Source of the DNA: Chryseobacterium piperi
GTDB lineage: Bacteria > Bacteroidota > Bacteroidia > Flavobacteriales > Weeksellaceae
Direction: 5' to 3'
NCBI RefSeq assembly: GCF_002285635.2
Contig: NZ_CP023049.2
Span: 2,046,001 to 2,110,000, forward strand
DNA length: 64,000 nucleotides
Part shown: positions 8,529 to 15,971 of the stretch, piece after piece
Numbering within the stretch: position 1 is the first letter of the stretch
Layout of the letters: the number at the start of each line of letters is the position of its first letter
Position numbers and translations under genes: made by a program
Notes under the pieces: generated by a model
Database searches by the model: none
Told to the model about the DNA's origin: nothing
The model's input: only the letters and a program-made list of their open reading frames with translations

Positions 8529-8602
8529 CGATCCGGACGGGACTCGAACCCGCGACCTCCGCCGTGACAGGGCGGCATTCTAACCAGCTGAACTACCGGA
8601 TC
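8529..8602 (-). tRNA. tRNA-Asp (GTC), copy 3 of the array
   Basis: 74 nt with acceptor GATCCGG/CCGGATC and discriminator G. The anticodon loop carries GTC and the T-loop reads GGTTCGAGTCC. CCA is not encoded. It is identical to the middle copy and is the last transcribed. Confidence 0.97.
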
Positions 8603-8635
8603 AGTAGTCCTTAGTTTTCAATCAAATTTGATATG

Positions 8636-8709
8636 CGATCCGGACGGGACTCGAACCCGCGACCTCCGCCGTGACAGGGCGGCATTCTAACCAGCTGAAC
8701 TACCGGATC
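8636..8709 (-). tRNA. tRNA-Asp (GTC), copy 2 of the array
   Basis: 74 nt, identical to the copy at 8529. The spacers on either side resemble each other (both hold AGTAGT and AAATTTGAT), which points to tandem duplication. Confidence 0.97.
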
Positions 8710-8741
8710 AGTAGTTCTATAATTTCAAATAAATTTGATTG

Positions 8742-8815
8742 CGATCCGGACGGGACTCGAACCCGCGACCTCCGCCGTGACAGGGCGGCATTCTAACCAA
8801 CTGAACTACCGGATC
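8742..8815 (-). tRNA. tRNA-Asp (GTC), copy 1 of the array
   Basis: 74 nt and promoter-proximal. It differs from the other two at one base in the D arm (window position 8800, A instead of G on the plus strand). All stems can still form. Confidence 0.97.
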
Positions 8816-8852
8816 AAATTTTGTTAAAGAACTTGTTTCTTTTTTGTGATTG

Positions 8853-8883
8853 CAAAATTACACCTTTTTTAATTACCTGCAAA
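8853..8883 (-). promoter_or_regulatory. Promoter of the tRNA-Asp operon
   Basis: On the minus strand TTTG (8880-8883) is followed after 19 bp by TAATTTTG (8853-8860). This is the Bacteroidota pattern TTTG - 19 to 21 bp - TAnnTTTG. It lies about 37 bp upstream of the first tRNA-Asp. Confidence 0.75.
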
Positions 8884-8891
8884 TTATTTGT

Positions 8892-8924
8892 TAAAAAAAT
8901 GCCCTCCAAATATGGAAGGCATTC
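8892..8924 (-). terminator. Intrinsic terminator of trxA
   Basis: Arms AATGCCCTCC (8899-8908) and GGAAGGCATT (8914-8923), with one G-U type pair, are followed on the minus strand by a T run. It lies 20 bp past the trxA stop. Confidence 0.82.
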
Positions 8925-8943
8925 ATTATCAAAGTTATTTTTT

Positions 8944-9261
8944 TTATAAGTGTGCGCTTAATTTCTCAGCAATCACCTCTTTTGGAGTTACTCCAACTAA
9001 TTTATCTACAACTTCACCATTCTTAAAGATTAAAACTGTAGGGATATTTCTGATACCGTACTGCATAGAAATCTCCTGATTGTTGTCTACGTCTACTTTT
9101 CCTACTACTGCTTTTCCTTCAAAATCTGTTGCTACTTCTTCGATGATCGGACCCAATGTTCTACAAGGTCCACACCATACTGCCCAAAAGTCTACTAATA
9201 CAGGTTTATCTGATTTTAAAACCGTTTCCTGAAATGAGCTATCCGTAATTTCTAAAGCCAT
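8944..9261 (-). CDS. trxA: Thioredoxin
   Basis: 105 residues, the normal size for thioredoxin. It has the active site WCGPC near residue 30 and the cis-proline segment RNIPT. It is a cytoplasmic dithiol reductant for ribonucleotide reductase, methionine sulfoxide reductases and others. It has its own terminator and sits 84 bp downstream of the cysteine desulfurase gene, which reads the same way. No unusual features. Confidence 0.96.
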   Translation of the reverse strand: MALEITDSSFQETVLKSDKPVLVDFWAVWCGPCRTLGPIIEEVATDFEGKAVVGKVDVDNNQEISMQYGIRNIPTVLIFKNGEVVDKLVGVTPKEVIAEKLSAHL

Positions 9262-9345
9262 TTTATTATTTTATTTAAATTAATATTCTATTTTATTTTC
9301 AATGCTTAATTGAATATCCAAAATTACTACTTTTCAGTAATAACA

Positions 9346-10521
9346 CTATCTATGCTCGACATTTGTTTTTTCTATAACGAAATCATTTGAGATTTCTTTT
9401 AAAGCAGTGACTAAAGCATCAATGTCCGCTTTCGTTGTCATATGGCTGAATGAAATACGTAAAGGTGTACAATGATCCATTTCATCCTCAGATAAAACCA
9501 TCATCATTACCATAGAAGGCTTCGAAGCTCCAGAAGAACATGCACTTCCCTGGGAGATAGCAACTCCCTTCATATCTAGCTGTAATCCTATTAGCGGATT
9601 TTTATAAGGCAATAAAGCACTTAGAACAGTATAAAGACTATTCTCCGTTTCTGCACTTCTTCCGTTAAACTTGATTCCGGAAATTTCCGCAGATAATCTC
9701 TCAATAGCATAATTTTTAATTTCCTGAATGTAATTGGTATAGCTTTCCATATTTTTGATAGAAAGCTCCAATGCTTTTCCTAATCCAACAATACCGCAAA
9801 CATTCTCAGTTCCTGCTCTTAGGCTTCTTTCCTGCGGACCTCCTGTAATAATTCCTTTTAATCCGGTCGCTTTCCTGATAAAAGCAAAGCCCACTCCTTT
9901 TGGCCCATGGAATTTATGTGCACTGCAAGAAGCAAAATCTACAGGAATATCAGACAGATCCAGATCCATATGAGCCATCGTCTGAACAGTATCCGAATGA
10001 AGTAAAGCATTATGCGCTTTACATAGTTCTGCCATTTTCTTTAAATCGGTGATATTACCAATTTCGTTATTGGCATGCATTAAGCTTACTAAAGTCTTCT
10101 TTTCTGAAGCTTTTAATAATTCTTCTAATTTATTAAGATCAAGATCTCCTTTTTCATTAGGACGAATATAAGCAACTTCAACTCCTTTTCTATTCTTCAT
10201 CTCCATAACACTTTCGGAAACACATTTATGTTCCAACGGAGAGCTGATGATTCTTTCGACTCCCAGGTGCTCTATACTCGACTTAATAATCATATTATTA
10301 GACTCTGTGCCACAAGAAGTAAAAATAATTTCAGCAGGAGTTACATGAAGATAATCAGCAACTTGTCTTCTTACATTTTCAATAAGAATCTTTGCTTCCT
10401 GGCCAAAGCTGTGAGTGGAGGAAGGATTTCCAAAATTCATCCTCATGGTACTTACCATTGCATCAATAACTTCTTCTGAAAGAGGTGTTGTTGCTGCGTT
10501 ATCTAAATATATTTTATCCAT
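9346..10521 (-). CDS. Cysteine desulfurase (NifS/IscS-like, aminotransferase class V)
   Basis: 391 residues. PLP enzyme that removes sulfur from cysteine for Fe-S cluster or tRNA thiolation use. Visible features are YLDNAATTPLSE at the start, the PLP lysine in SAHKFHGPKG, and the persulfide-loop cysteine in GSACSSGA. The loop is that of the IscS/NifS group rather than SufS. No iscU or iscA lies beside it. The start is 2 bp from the end of the upstream lipoprotein gene, so it is probably the last gene of the operon beginning with the UbiA-like gene. Confidence 0.93.
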   Translation of the reverse strand: MDKIYLDNAATTPLSEEVIDAMVSTMRMNFGNPSSTHSFGQEAKILIENVRRQVADYLHVTPAEIIFTSCGTESNNMIIKSSIEHLGVERIISSPLEHKCVSESVMEMKNRKGVEVAYIRPNEKGDLDLNKLEELLKASEKKTLVSLMHANNEIGNITDLKKMAELCKAHNALLHSDTVQTMAHMDLDLSDIPVDFASCSAHKFHGPKGVGFAFIRKATGLKGIITGGPQERSLRAGTENVCGIVGLGKALELSIKNMESYTNYIQEIKNYAIERLSAEISGIKFNGRSAETENSLYTVLSALLPYKNPLIGLQLDMKGVAISQGSACSSGASKPSMVMMMVLSEDEMDHCTPLRISFSHMTTKADIDALVTALKEISNDFVIEKTNVEHR

Positions 10522-10523
10522 TG

Positions 10524-10985
10524 TTATTTTGAATATTTTAATGCTACGGAATTGAATTGATAATTTAAAGGTACTGTAAAAACTACCCAGGGATTTGACA
10601 TCACCTGTATTTGCATTCCACCAGACTCCCGCTGAGGAACTTCTACATACAATATATTGTCTTTTACAGAAATACTTTTAATCTCTGTAATTTTGTAGTC
10701 ACCAGAATTGAAAGTTCCCAGATTATACAGAACAGCTTTTTGGTTTTTTGGAAAAGTGGGATAATGAACAGTAGTACTACCTAAGTCTGTAAGACTTAAA
10801 TTTCCTTTTATAACCTTTTGAAGGTCTTCCTGATTTTTCAGAATGATAAAACCTGAAGTTTCAGTTCCTCCTTGAGATTCAGAAACAAGAATTTCACCCC
10901 CTTTCTCTGCATTGGATGCAACTGGGGATGGTACATTTGTACAGCTCATGAGGAAAACAAGAAACCCAATAATAAGTTTATGCAT
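10524..10985 (-). CDS. Putative lipoprotein, PrcB-like
   Basis: 153 residues from the chosen ATG at 10985. A longer start at 11006 would put seven residues (MGCKSVI) in front of the lipoprotein signal, which reads IIGFLVFLMSC. The C-terminal half (FNSGDYKITEIKSI, then VEVPQRESGG, then NPWVVFTVP) resembles the PrcB C-terminal domain seen in protease-complex lipoproteins. This is recognition by pattern only and may be wrong. It lies between a HAD phosphatase and a cysteine desulfurase in the same direction, and its function cannot be told from context. Confidence 0.7.
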   Translation of the reverse strand: MHKLIIGFLVFLMSCTNVPSPVASNAEKGGEILVSESQGGTETSGFIILKNQEDLQKVIKGNLSLTDLGSTTVHYPTFPKNQKAVLYNLGTFNSGDYKITEIKSISVKDNILYVEVPQRESGGMQIQVMSNPWVVFTVPLNYQFNSVALKYSK

Positions 10986-11008
10986 TATTACACTTTTACA
11001 ACCCAAAA

Positions 11009-11596
11009 TTAGTGAAAAAATTGGTAATGTCCCTCATTTGCCCATTTGAGCATTTGCTTATCTCCGGATGTATCTCCGAAAGCGATTATTTTATCGTATT
11101 TAGAATCGTTAATTTGTTCTTTTATTCGGACCAGCTTCTCATCTCCGTTACAGTTTCTTCCAATAAAATTTCCTGTAAAAATTCCATTTTTAAACTCTGC
11201 ACGTGTGGATACCAGCTGCATTTGCAATTTTTCCGCAAATGGCTTCACCCAAATATCTAAAGAGGCGGTTACCAATAGACTTTGCGTATTTTTACGATCT
11301 ATATTTTTTATAAAGTCTAAAGCATTCTCCCGTACAATTCTGGGATAATGTAATTCAAAAAACTGTTTGGATTTTTTTTCTATTTTTTCCTGGGTTTGAC
11401 CTTTAAGAATAGAACCTATAAAGCTTTTCTTCACTTTTTCAGTTTCGGCCAGCCTTAGCTTTAATAATATAAAAAGGGGCACATGTCTCAAAAATTGTAT
11501 ATGATATTTTGTAGAATTGTAAAACTTAAGATACATAAACATGGTATCCTTATAAGTGATTGTGCCATCAAAATCAAAACAATACAATTTTTTCAT
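11009..11596 (-). CDS. HAD-superfamily (subclass IB) phosphatase
   Basis: 195 residues. HAD motif I is FDFDGT (nucleophile Asp), motif II is LLVTAS, and motif IV is FGDTSGDKQML. The helical cap and the GNFIGRNCNGDEKL segment are typical of the SerB-like IB group. It lies 5 bp after the DprE2-like gene in a tight operon with UbiA- and DprE1-like genes. Mycobacteria need a phosphatase to turn decaprenylphosphoryl-5-phosphoribose into decaprenylphosphoryl-ribose. This HAD enzyme could fill that step here (inference from context). Confidence 0.88.
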   Translation of the reverse strand: MKKLYCFDFDGTITYKDTMFMYLKFYNSTKYHIQFLRHVPLFILLKLRLAETEKVKKSFIGSILKGQTQEKIEKKSKQFFELHYPRIVRENALDFIKNIDRKNTQSLLVTASLDIWVKPFAEKLQMQLVSTRAEFKNGIFTGNFIGRNCNGDEKLVRIKEQINDSKYDKIIAFGDTSGDKQMLKWANEGHYQFFH

Positions 11597-11601
11597 TTTA
11601 T

Positions 11602-12327
11602 TTAAAGCTTTAATTTCTTAAATATAAATTCAGGAATATTCCTGATGATCATCATAATAACTCCCCAAATTGGCAATACATAAGCAACATTTTTCCCATT
11701 TTTATAAGCTTTATAAATGTAGGCTGCTGCCTGTTTAGGTTTTGCTGTAAGCATAGGGTTTAATGGTAAACCTTCAGTCATTTTGGTTTCCATGAAACCT
11801 GGCTTTATGGTCAGCACGTGAACCTTTTTATCAAAAAGATAATTTCTAAGACCACTTAAGTAGGCTGTAAATGCAGCTTTAGCACTTCCATAAATAAAAT
11901 TACTTTGCCTTCCCCTGTCTCCTGCCACTGAAGATAATCCTATAATTGTTCCCGATCTCCTGCTTTCAAATTTCTGAGCAAAATAGTTCATTACGGGAAC
12001 TAATCTTGAATAATTAATACTGATTATTCTTTCGGTATTTTTATTATCATACAATCCTTCTTCACTTCCTTCACCTAAATATCCGGTTGCACAAAATAAT
12101 ACATTTGAGCTGACATAATCAAATTTAGTGTAATCAATCTCTTTCATCAGATCCAGTTCGATCACTTCTGACTGTTGCAGAAACTTTACATCAATATGCC
12201 TTGCAAACCTTTCGGTAGTTTCCCTGTTAGAGGTAAACAAATAGATTTTCTCATATTTTTCTCCTTCTTCAAGAGCTTTTTCTACAAAAGCTTGTGCTAC
12301 TTCGGAGGTACTTCCCAGAACTATCAT
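11602..12327 (-). CDS. Short-chain dehydrogenase, DprE2-like
   Basis: 241 residues. Rossmann start IVLGSTSEVAQA, and SDR catalytic Ser (GLSSVAGDRGR) with the YGSAK pair. A C-terminal hydrophobic helix (VLPIWGVIMMIIRNIPEFIF) suggests membrane contact. DprE2 reduces the 2-keto intermediate made by DprE1 to decaprenylphosphoryl-arabinose. The DprE1-like gene ends at 12328, directly adjacent, which strongly supports this assignment over a generic SDR. Confidence 0.85.
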   Translation of the reverse strand: MIVLGSTSEVAQAFVEKALEEGEKYEKIYLFTSNRETTERFARHIDVKFLQQSEVIELDLMKEIDYTKFDYVSSNVLFCATGYLGEGSEEGLYDNKNTERIISINYSRLVPVMNYFAQKFESRRSGTIIGLSSVAGDRGRQSNFIYGSAKAAFTAYLSGLRNYLFDKKVHVLTIKPGFMETKMTEGLPLNPMLTAKPKQAAAYIYKAYKNGKNVAYVLPIWGVIMMIIRNIPEFIFKKLKL

Positions 12328-13647
12328 TTATGAATTGTTATTTATGATTCTTTTGTGCTGTAAAGACACAAATTTAGGATTTTGAATATTTTTCAGATAA
12401 TTGGTCAGAGAGGATTTGCTCATGCTGTCTTTCGTCAAATAAATTCTTCCGCCGAACTCCTGGACAATCTGATCTAGTTGCTCAACCAGCTTTTTTAGTT
12501 TAGAATTGACTTTAAAATCAAGTGCTAAAGTATATCCTTCCAAAGGAAATGAATTATAAGCCTCCGGGTTATCTTTTCCAAACAGCTTTAAAACTGCTAA
12601 AAAAGATCCATTTCCACTGTTCGCTATGGTTTCAAGAATTTTTTTCATTCCTTCTTTTCCTTTTTCTTTGGGAATAACCATCTGATATTGAATAAAACCT
12701 GATTTCCCATAGATCTTATTCCAATCATTGATGGCATCTAAAGGATAGAAAAATGTTTCGTAATCAATAAAGCTTTTCACTTCTTTTTTTGATTGCTTTT
12801 TATAATACAAAAGATTGAATAGCCTTACAGTCAGAGAATTCAATACAAAGCCAGGGAAATAAAAAGGAACCGTTGGCTGAAGCTTTTTCTTGAGCCTTAA
12901 AGGAGTTTTAGACATATTTTGAGGAAGCTCATGCTGGAAAGCATGTTCTCCCCGCATCAATATACTTCTTCCGATATTTTTTCCTTTCTGTAAGCAGTCA
13001 ATCCAGGCTACCGTATAAGTCCAGCTTTCGCTTTCATCAAACAATCTGAAAATTTCGTCAAGGTTTTCTGCTTTAATGCTTTCCTGACGAATATAAGCAG
13101 ACTCTATATTTTTAAGTTTAAATTTTGCTGTAAGAATAATCCCTGTAAGTCCCATTCCACCAATCGTAGCCCAAAATTTTTCCGAGTTAACCTCTCTTGA
13201 ACAGGTAATAATTTCACCATTCTCGATCATGAGCTTAAACTCAATCACGTATTCGGAAAAGCAGCCTTCCGCATGATGATTTTTCCCATGGACATCAGAT
13301 GCTATTGCACCCCCTACTGAAATAAATTTAGTTCCCGGAGTTACGTATAAAAAATACCCCTGTGGAACTGCAATTTCGAGTACATCAGAAAGAAGTACTC
13401 CCGACTCACATTCTATAATGCCGTTTAAACGGTCGAAACTGATAAATTTATTTAATTTTTTTGTTGAAAATATATGTTCTCCCAGTGAAGCATCTCCATA
13501 ACATCTTCCGTTGCCTCTTGCAATAACTTCATTATGATTTAAGACAAACTCTTTTATCTTTTTGAAGCTGTCTTCAGACTTCATTTCTTTTTCCACTATG
13601 GGAAAATTACCCCAATTGGTAACTTTTTGTATAAAATTCGGTCTCAT
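12328..13647 (-). CDS. FAD-linked oxidoreductase, DprE1-like (decaprenylphosphoryl-ribose 2'-oxidase)
   Basis: 439 residues of the FAD-PCMH/VAO-type fold. FAD-binding features are ARGNGRCYGDASLG near residue 45, then VGGAIASDVHGKNHH near residue 115. The HGKNHH string is characteristic of the DprE1 family. The C-terminus has the ALDFKV and GGRIYLTKD segments of sugar-oxidising members. The UbiA-like gene overlaps its start by 4 bp (ATGA) and the DprE2-like gene follows directly. I did not try to align the inhibitor-reactive cysteine of mycobacterial DprE1. Confidence 0.87.
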   Translation of the reverse strand: MRPNFIQKVTNWGNFPIVEKEMKSEDSFKKIKEFVLNHNEVIARGNGRCYGDASLGEHIFSTKKLNKFISFDRLNGIIECESGVLLSDVLEIAVPQGYFLYVTPGTKFISVGGAIASDVHGKNHHAEGCFSEYVIEFKLMIENGEIITCSREVNSEKFWATIGGMGLTGIILTAKFKLKNIESAYIRQESIKAENLDEIFRLFDESESWTYTVAWIDCLQKGKNIGRSILMRGEHAFQHELPQNMSKTPLRLKKKLQPTVPFYFPGFVLNSLTVRLFNLLYYKKQSKKEVKSFIDYETFFYPLDAINDWNKIYGKSGFIQYQMVIPKEKGKEGMKKILETIANSGNGSFLAVLKLFGKDNPEAYNSFPLEGYTLALDFKVNSKLKKLVEQLDQIVQEFGGRIYLTKDSMSKSSLTNYLKNIQNPKFVSLQHKRIINNNS

Positions 13648-14531
13648 TTCTTAAAGTAAATTTGAATTAAAAATGTGGCTACCCATAATAATAAGGTAAC
13701 CTGTATATACCGATCTCTATAAACAATTTTTGTAGGAGACTCAGTCCTGTTATACACTAGTGTCTGCTGCAGATACCTTAGAAATGCAAATACGACAAAA
13801 ATCACAGTATAAAAGACCCTCTCATGAAATTTAGCCTGTACCTCCGGTGATAAGGTGAACATAAGATAACACATAATCGCCAGCGTTACAGAAATAGAAA
13901 GTGCAATATCTGCAAACTGTACGTTATATCCATCTAAAGCACGTCTCGTTTTCCCGGAAACCTGTGCATTAATAAGCTCTCCTCTTCTTTTACCAATCGC
14001 CAGAACTAATGCCAGAACGAAAGTCAGCAAAATAGCCCATTGCGAAATTGTAATTCCGGTGATATATCCTCCGGCCAGTACTCTTAAAACAAATCCTGTT
14101 GCAATAATAAAAATATCAATAATAGGGACATGCTTTAATTTGAATGTATAAGCAAGATTCATGACGAAATAAAAGCCTATAATAGTCGCAAACTTCCAGA
14201 GAATCTGATGGAAATAAGCCTGAGCAAAGATGATCAATGCGACATTCACCACTATAATACCGATTAAGATCCCTATAGCCTGTGATTTAGATATAGCTCC
14301 ACTCGCTAATGGTCTTCTCCTTTTTTCAGGATGTTGACGGTCTGCCTCAATATCATTATAATCATTTAAGATATAAACAACACTGGCAGCGAGCGAAAAA
14401 ATAATAAAAGCAAAAATACTTTTGGTAAGTAAATCTAAGTTTTTGATATTACCCGAAAAAAATAAAGGTACAAAAACAAACAGATTCTTTACCCATTGCT
14501 CTACACGAAGCAGTTTAAAATATTTCTTCAT
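13644..14531 (-). CDS. UbiA-family prenyltransferase, decaprenyl-phosphate phosphoribosyltransferase-like
   Basis: 295 residues, a polytopic membrane protein with about eight or nine helices. The Asp-rich prenyl-diphosphate motif is NDYNDIEADRQHPEKRRRP near residues 66-84, followed by LASG. The HPxKRxRP extension is typical of Rv3806c-type enzymes, which join PRPP to polyprenyl phosphate, rather than of UbiA or MenA. First gene of the set (4-bp overlap with the DprE1-like gene). Together the four genes would make a polyprenyl-phosphate arabinofuranose donor. Confidence 0.88.
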   Translation of the reverse strand: MKKYFKLLRVEQWVKNLFVFVPLFFSGNIKNLDLLTKSIFAFIIFSLAASVVYILNDYNDIEADRQHPEKRRRPLASGAISKSQAIGILIGIIVVNVALIIFAQAYFHQILWKFATIIGFYFVMNLAYTFKLKHVPIIDIFIIATGFVLRVLAGGYITGITISQWAILLTFVLALVLAIGKRRGELINAQVSGKTRRALDGYNVQFADIALSISVTLAIMCYLMFTLSPEVQAKFHERVFYTVIFVVFAFLRYLQQTLVYNRTESPTKIVYRDRYIQVTLLLWVATFLIQIYFKK

Positions 14532-14587
14532 TTATGTTATTTCAGTTACAAAAATAGTAATTTTCAAAATGAGCAGCATAAAAATAC

Positions 14588-14613
14588 AAAAAAAACCGCC
14601 GCAGCGGTCTTTT
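14588..14613 (-). terminator. Terminator of the OmpA-family lipoprotein gene
   Basis: A short stem ACCGC/GCGGT at 14594-14608 is followed on the minus strand by a run of eight T. It lies between the OmpA-family gene and the UbiA-like gene. Confidence 0.75.
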
Positions 14614-14639
14614 AAGAAAATATTTATAGATTAAATTAA

Positions 14640-15329
14640 TTATTGCCCTTTTTTAGCTTCATTAATCATCTTTTCATTTGCTGTAATCGCAAATTCTACT
14701 CTTCTGTTTTTAGCTCTTCCTTCTTCAGTATCGTTGCTTGCAACCGGCATTGTTTTACCTTCTCCTTTTGTAAACATTCTGTTTGAAGCAATTCCTTTTG
14801 CTGCTAAATAAGCTTTTACAGCATCTGCTCTTCTTTGAGAAAGTGCCATATTATAAGCATCTTTACCTACGCTATCTGTATGTCCGTAGATATTGATATT
14901 GGTATCAGGGTTATTTTCTAATACTTTTTCTAATTTATCCAGGTTAGTCTGAGCTACAGAAGTAAGGTTTGAAGAATCAAAAGCAAAGTTAACAATACTT
15001 TCATTCATTGTCACTTTAATACCATCTCCTACTCTTTCCACTTCAGCACCTGGTAAAGTTTCTTTAATTTCTTTAGCCTGCTTATCCATTTTGTTCCCGA
15101 TAACGTTACCAGCAACACCACCAATGATACCACCTAATACAGCTCCTAAAGCTCCGTTTCCACCTCTACCTACATTATTACCTAGAATACCTCCAAGTAC
15201 AGCTCCTGATGCAACACCGATTCCTGTTCCTCTCTGTTGGTTATTCGAATTTTGAACGGCCTCACAACTTGTCAACAACAATGCTGATGATAAGAAAAGA
15301 CCACTAATATATGTTTTAGTAAATTTCAT
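14640..15329 (-). CDS. OmpA-family peptidoglycan-binding lipoprotein with glycine-zipper
   Basis: 229 residues. Lipoprotein signal FLSSALLLTSC. A glycine-zipper region covers about 37-82 (GIGVASGAVLGGILG, GALGAVLGGIIGGVAGN) and an OmpA C-terminal domain covers about 115-220. The last includes FDSSNLTSVAQTNLDKL and GHTDSVGKDAYNMALSQRRA, and ends near the NRRVEF motif. It ties the outer membrane to peptidoglycan. Its own terminator follows. Confidence 0.93.
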   Translation of the reverse strand: MKFTKTYISGLFLSSALLLTSCEAVQNSNNQQRGTGIGVASGAVLGGILGNNVGRGGNGALGAVLGGIIGGVAGNVIGNKMDKQAKEIKETLPGAEVERVGDGIKVTMNESIVNFAFDSSNLTSVAQTNLDKLEKVLENNPDTNINIYGHTDSVGKDAYNMALSQRRADAVKAYLAAKGIASNRMFTKGEGKTMPVASNDTEEGRAKNRRVEFAITANEKMINEAKKGQ

Positions 15330-15351
15330 CTTTTTATTTTTTGTTTATTAT

Positions 15352-15846
15352 TTAATATTTCATTCCTGTTCTTTCGAAGTTGTACACTACTCGTACGGTA
15401 CTTCCATCAAAAGGTATGTTTTGTTCCAGTGAAAATTGATCTGTAGTTTGGTTGATGATATTTAAAGAGTATCCTACAGTGTTCTGCTTCGCTTTAGTTC
15501 CAGCAGCAATTTTTTTGAACATAAAGGTATTACCTCCTGTAGTTTCAAATTTGATAGGCTGTGTAATACTAGGACAAGATCCACCCCCGTTTAAAGTATA
15601 AGCTCCTGTATAGTTATTGGGAATTAATCTCCAATGACTTCCTACAAAACATTGTGCATCTGCGCCTTCATCAAAAGGCTTAATTTTCAACCCTTTATCA
15701 TAATCTATGCTCACAATTTGCCAATCTCCTTTTAATTTTAAAAATTCAGATCTTTGATTTTGTGATGTTTTTGCATTTTTCACAGAGGAACAAGACACTG
15801 CAAAAAGTGATGTTCCCAACATTCCTGCAAGTAGTAACTTTTTCAT
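15352..15846 (-). CDS. Lipocalin-like lipoprotein
   Basis: 164 residues from the ATG at 15846. An upstream in-frame ATG at 15915 would add 23 residues before the lipoprotein signal MLGTSLFAVSC and overlap the preceding terminator, so I reject it. The mature part starts near LKGDWQIVSIDY, the W-containing first strand of lipocalin-like beta barrels, and ends YNFERTG. Ligand unknown. It lies 22 bp upstream of the OmpA-family lipoprotein and may be co-transcribed with it. Confidence 0.8.
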   Translation of the reverse strand: MKKLLLAGMLGTSLFAVSCSSVKNAKTSQNQRSEFLKLKGDWQIVSIDYDKGLKIKPFDEGADAQCFVGSHWRLIPNNYTGAYTLNGGGSCPSITQPIKFETTGGNTFMFKKIAAGTKAKQNTVGYSLNIINQTTDQFSLEQNIPFDGSTVRVVYNFERTGMKY

Positions 15847-15910
15847 TTTGTCGTTTATTTTTTTTGTTATGTTAAAGTTACAAAAAACCGTGCCAAAATA
15901 GAAAAATAAA

Positions 15911-15939
15911 AACAAAAAAGTCCGAAAAATTCGGACTTT
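15911..15939 (-). terminator. Intrinsic terminator of the S8 peptidase gene
   Basis: 10-bp arms AAAGTCCGAA and TTCGGACTTT (15917-15926 and 15930-15939) with a 3-nt loop and T-rich flank on the minus strand. Confidence 0.85.
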
Positions 15940-15971
15940 ACATGATAAGTACTGTAATACAGTAGAATATA

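Noticed and set aside
8888..9079. Plus-strand ORF over trxA
   Set aside because: Antisense to an unmistakable thioredoxin.
15847..15915. Extended N-terminus of the lipocalin-like protein
   Set aside because: It would overlap the upstream terminator and bury the lipoprotein signal.
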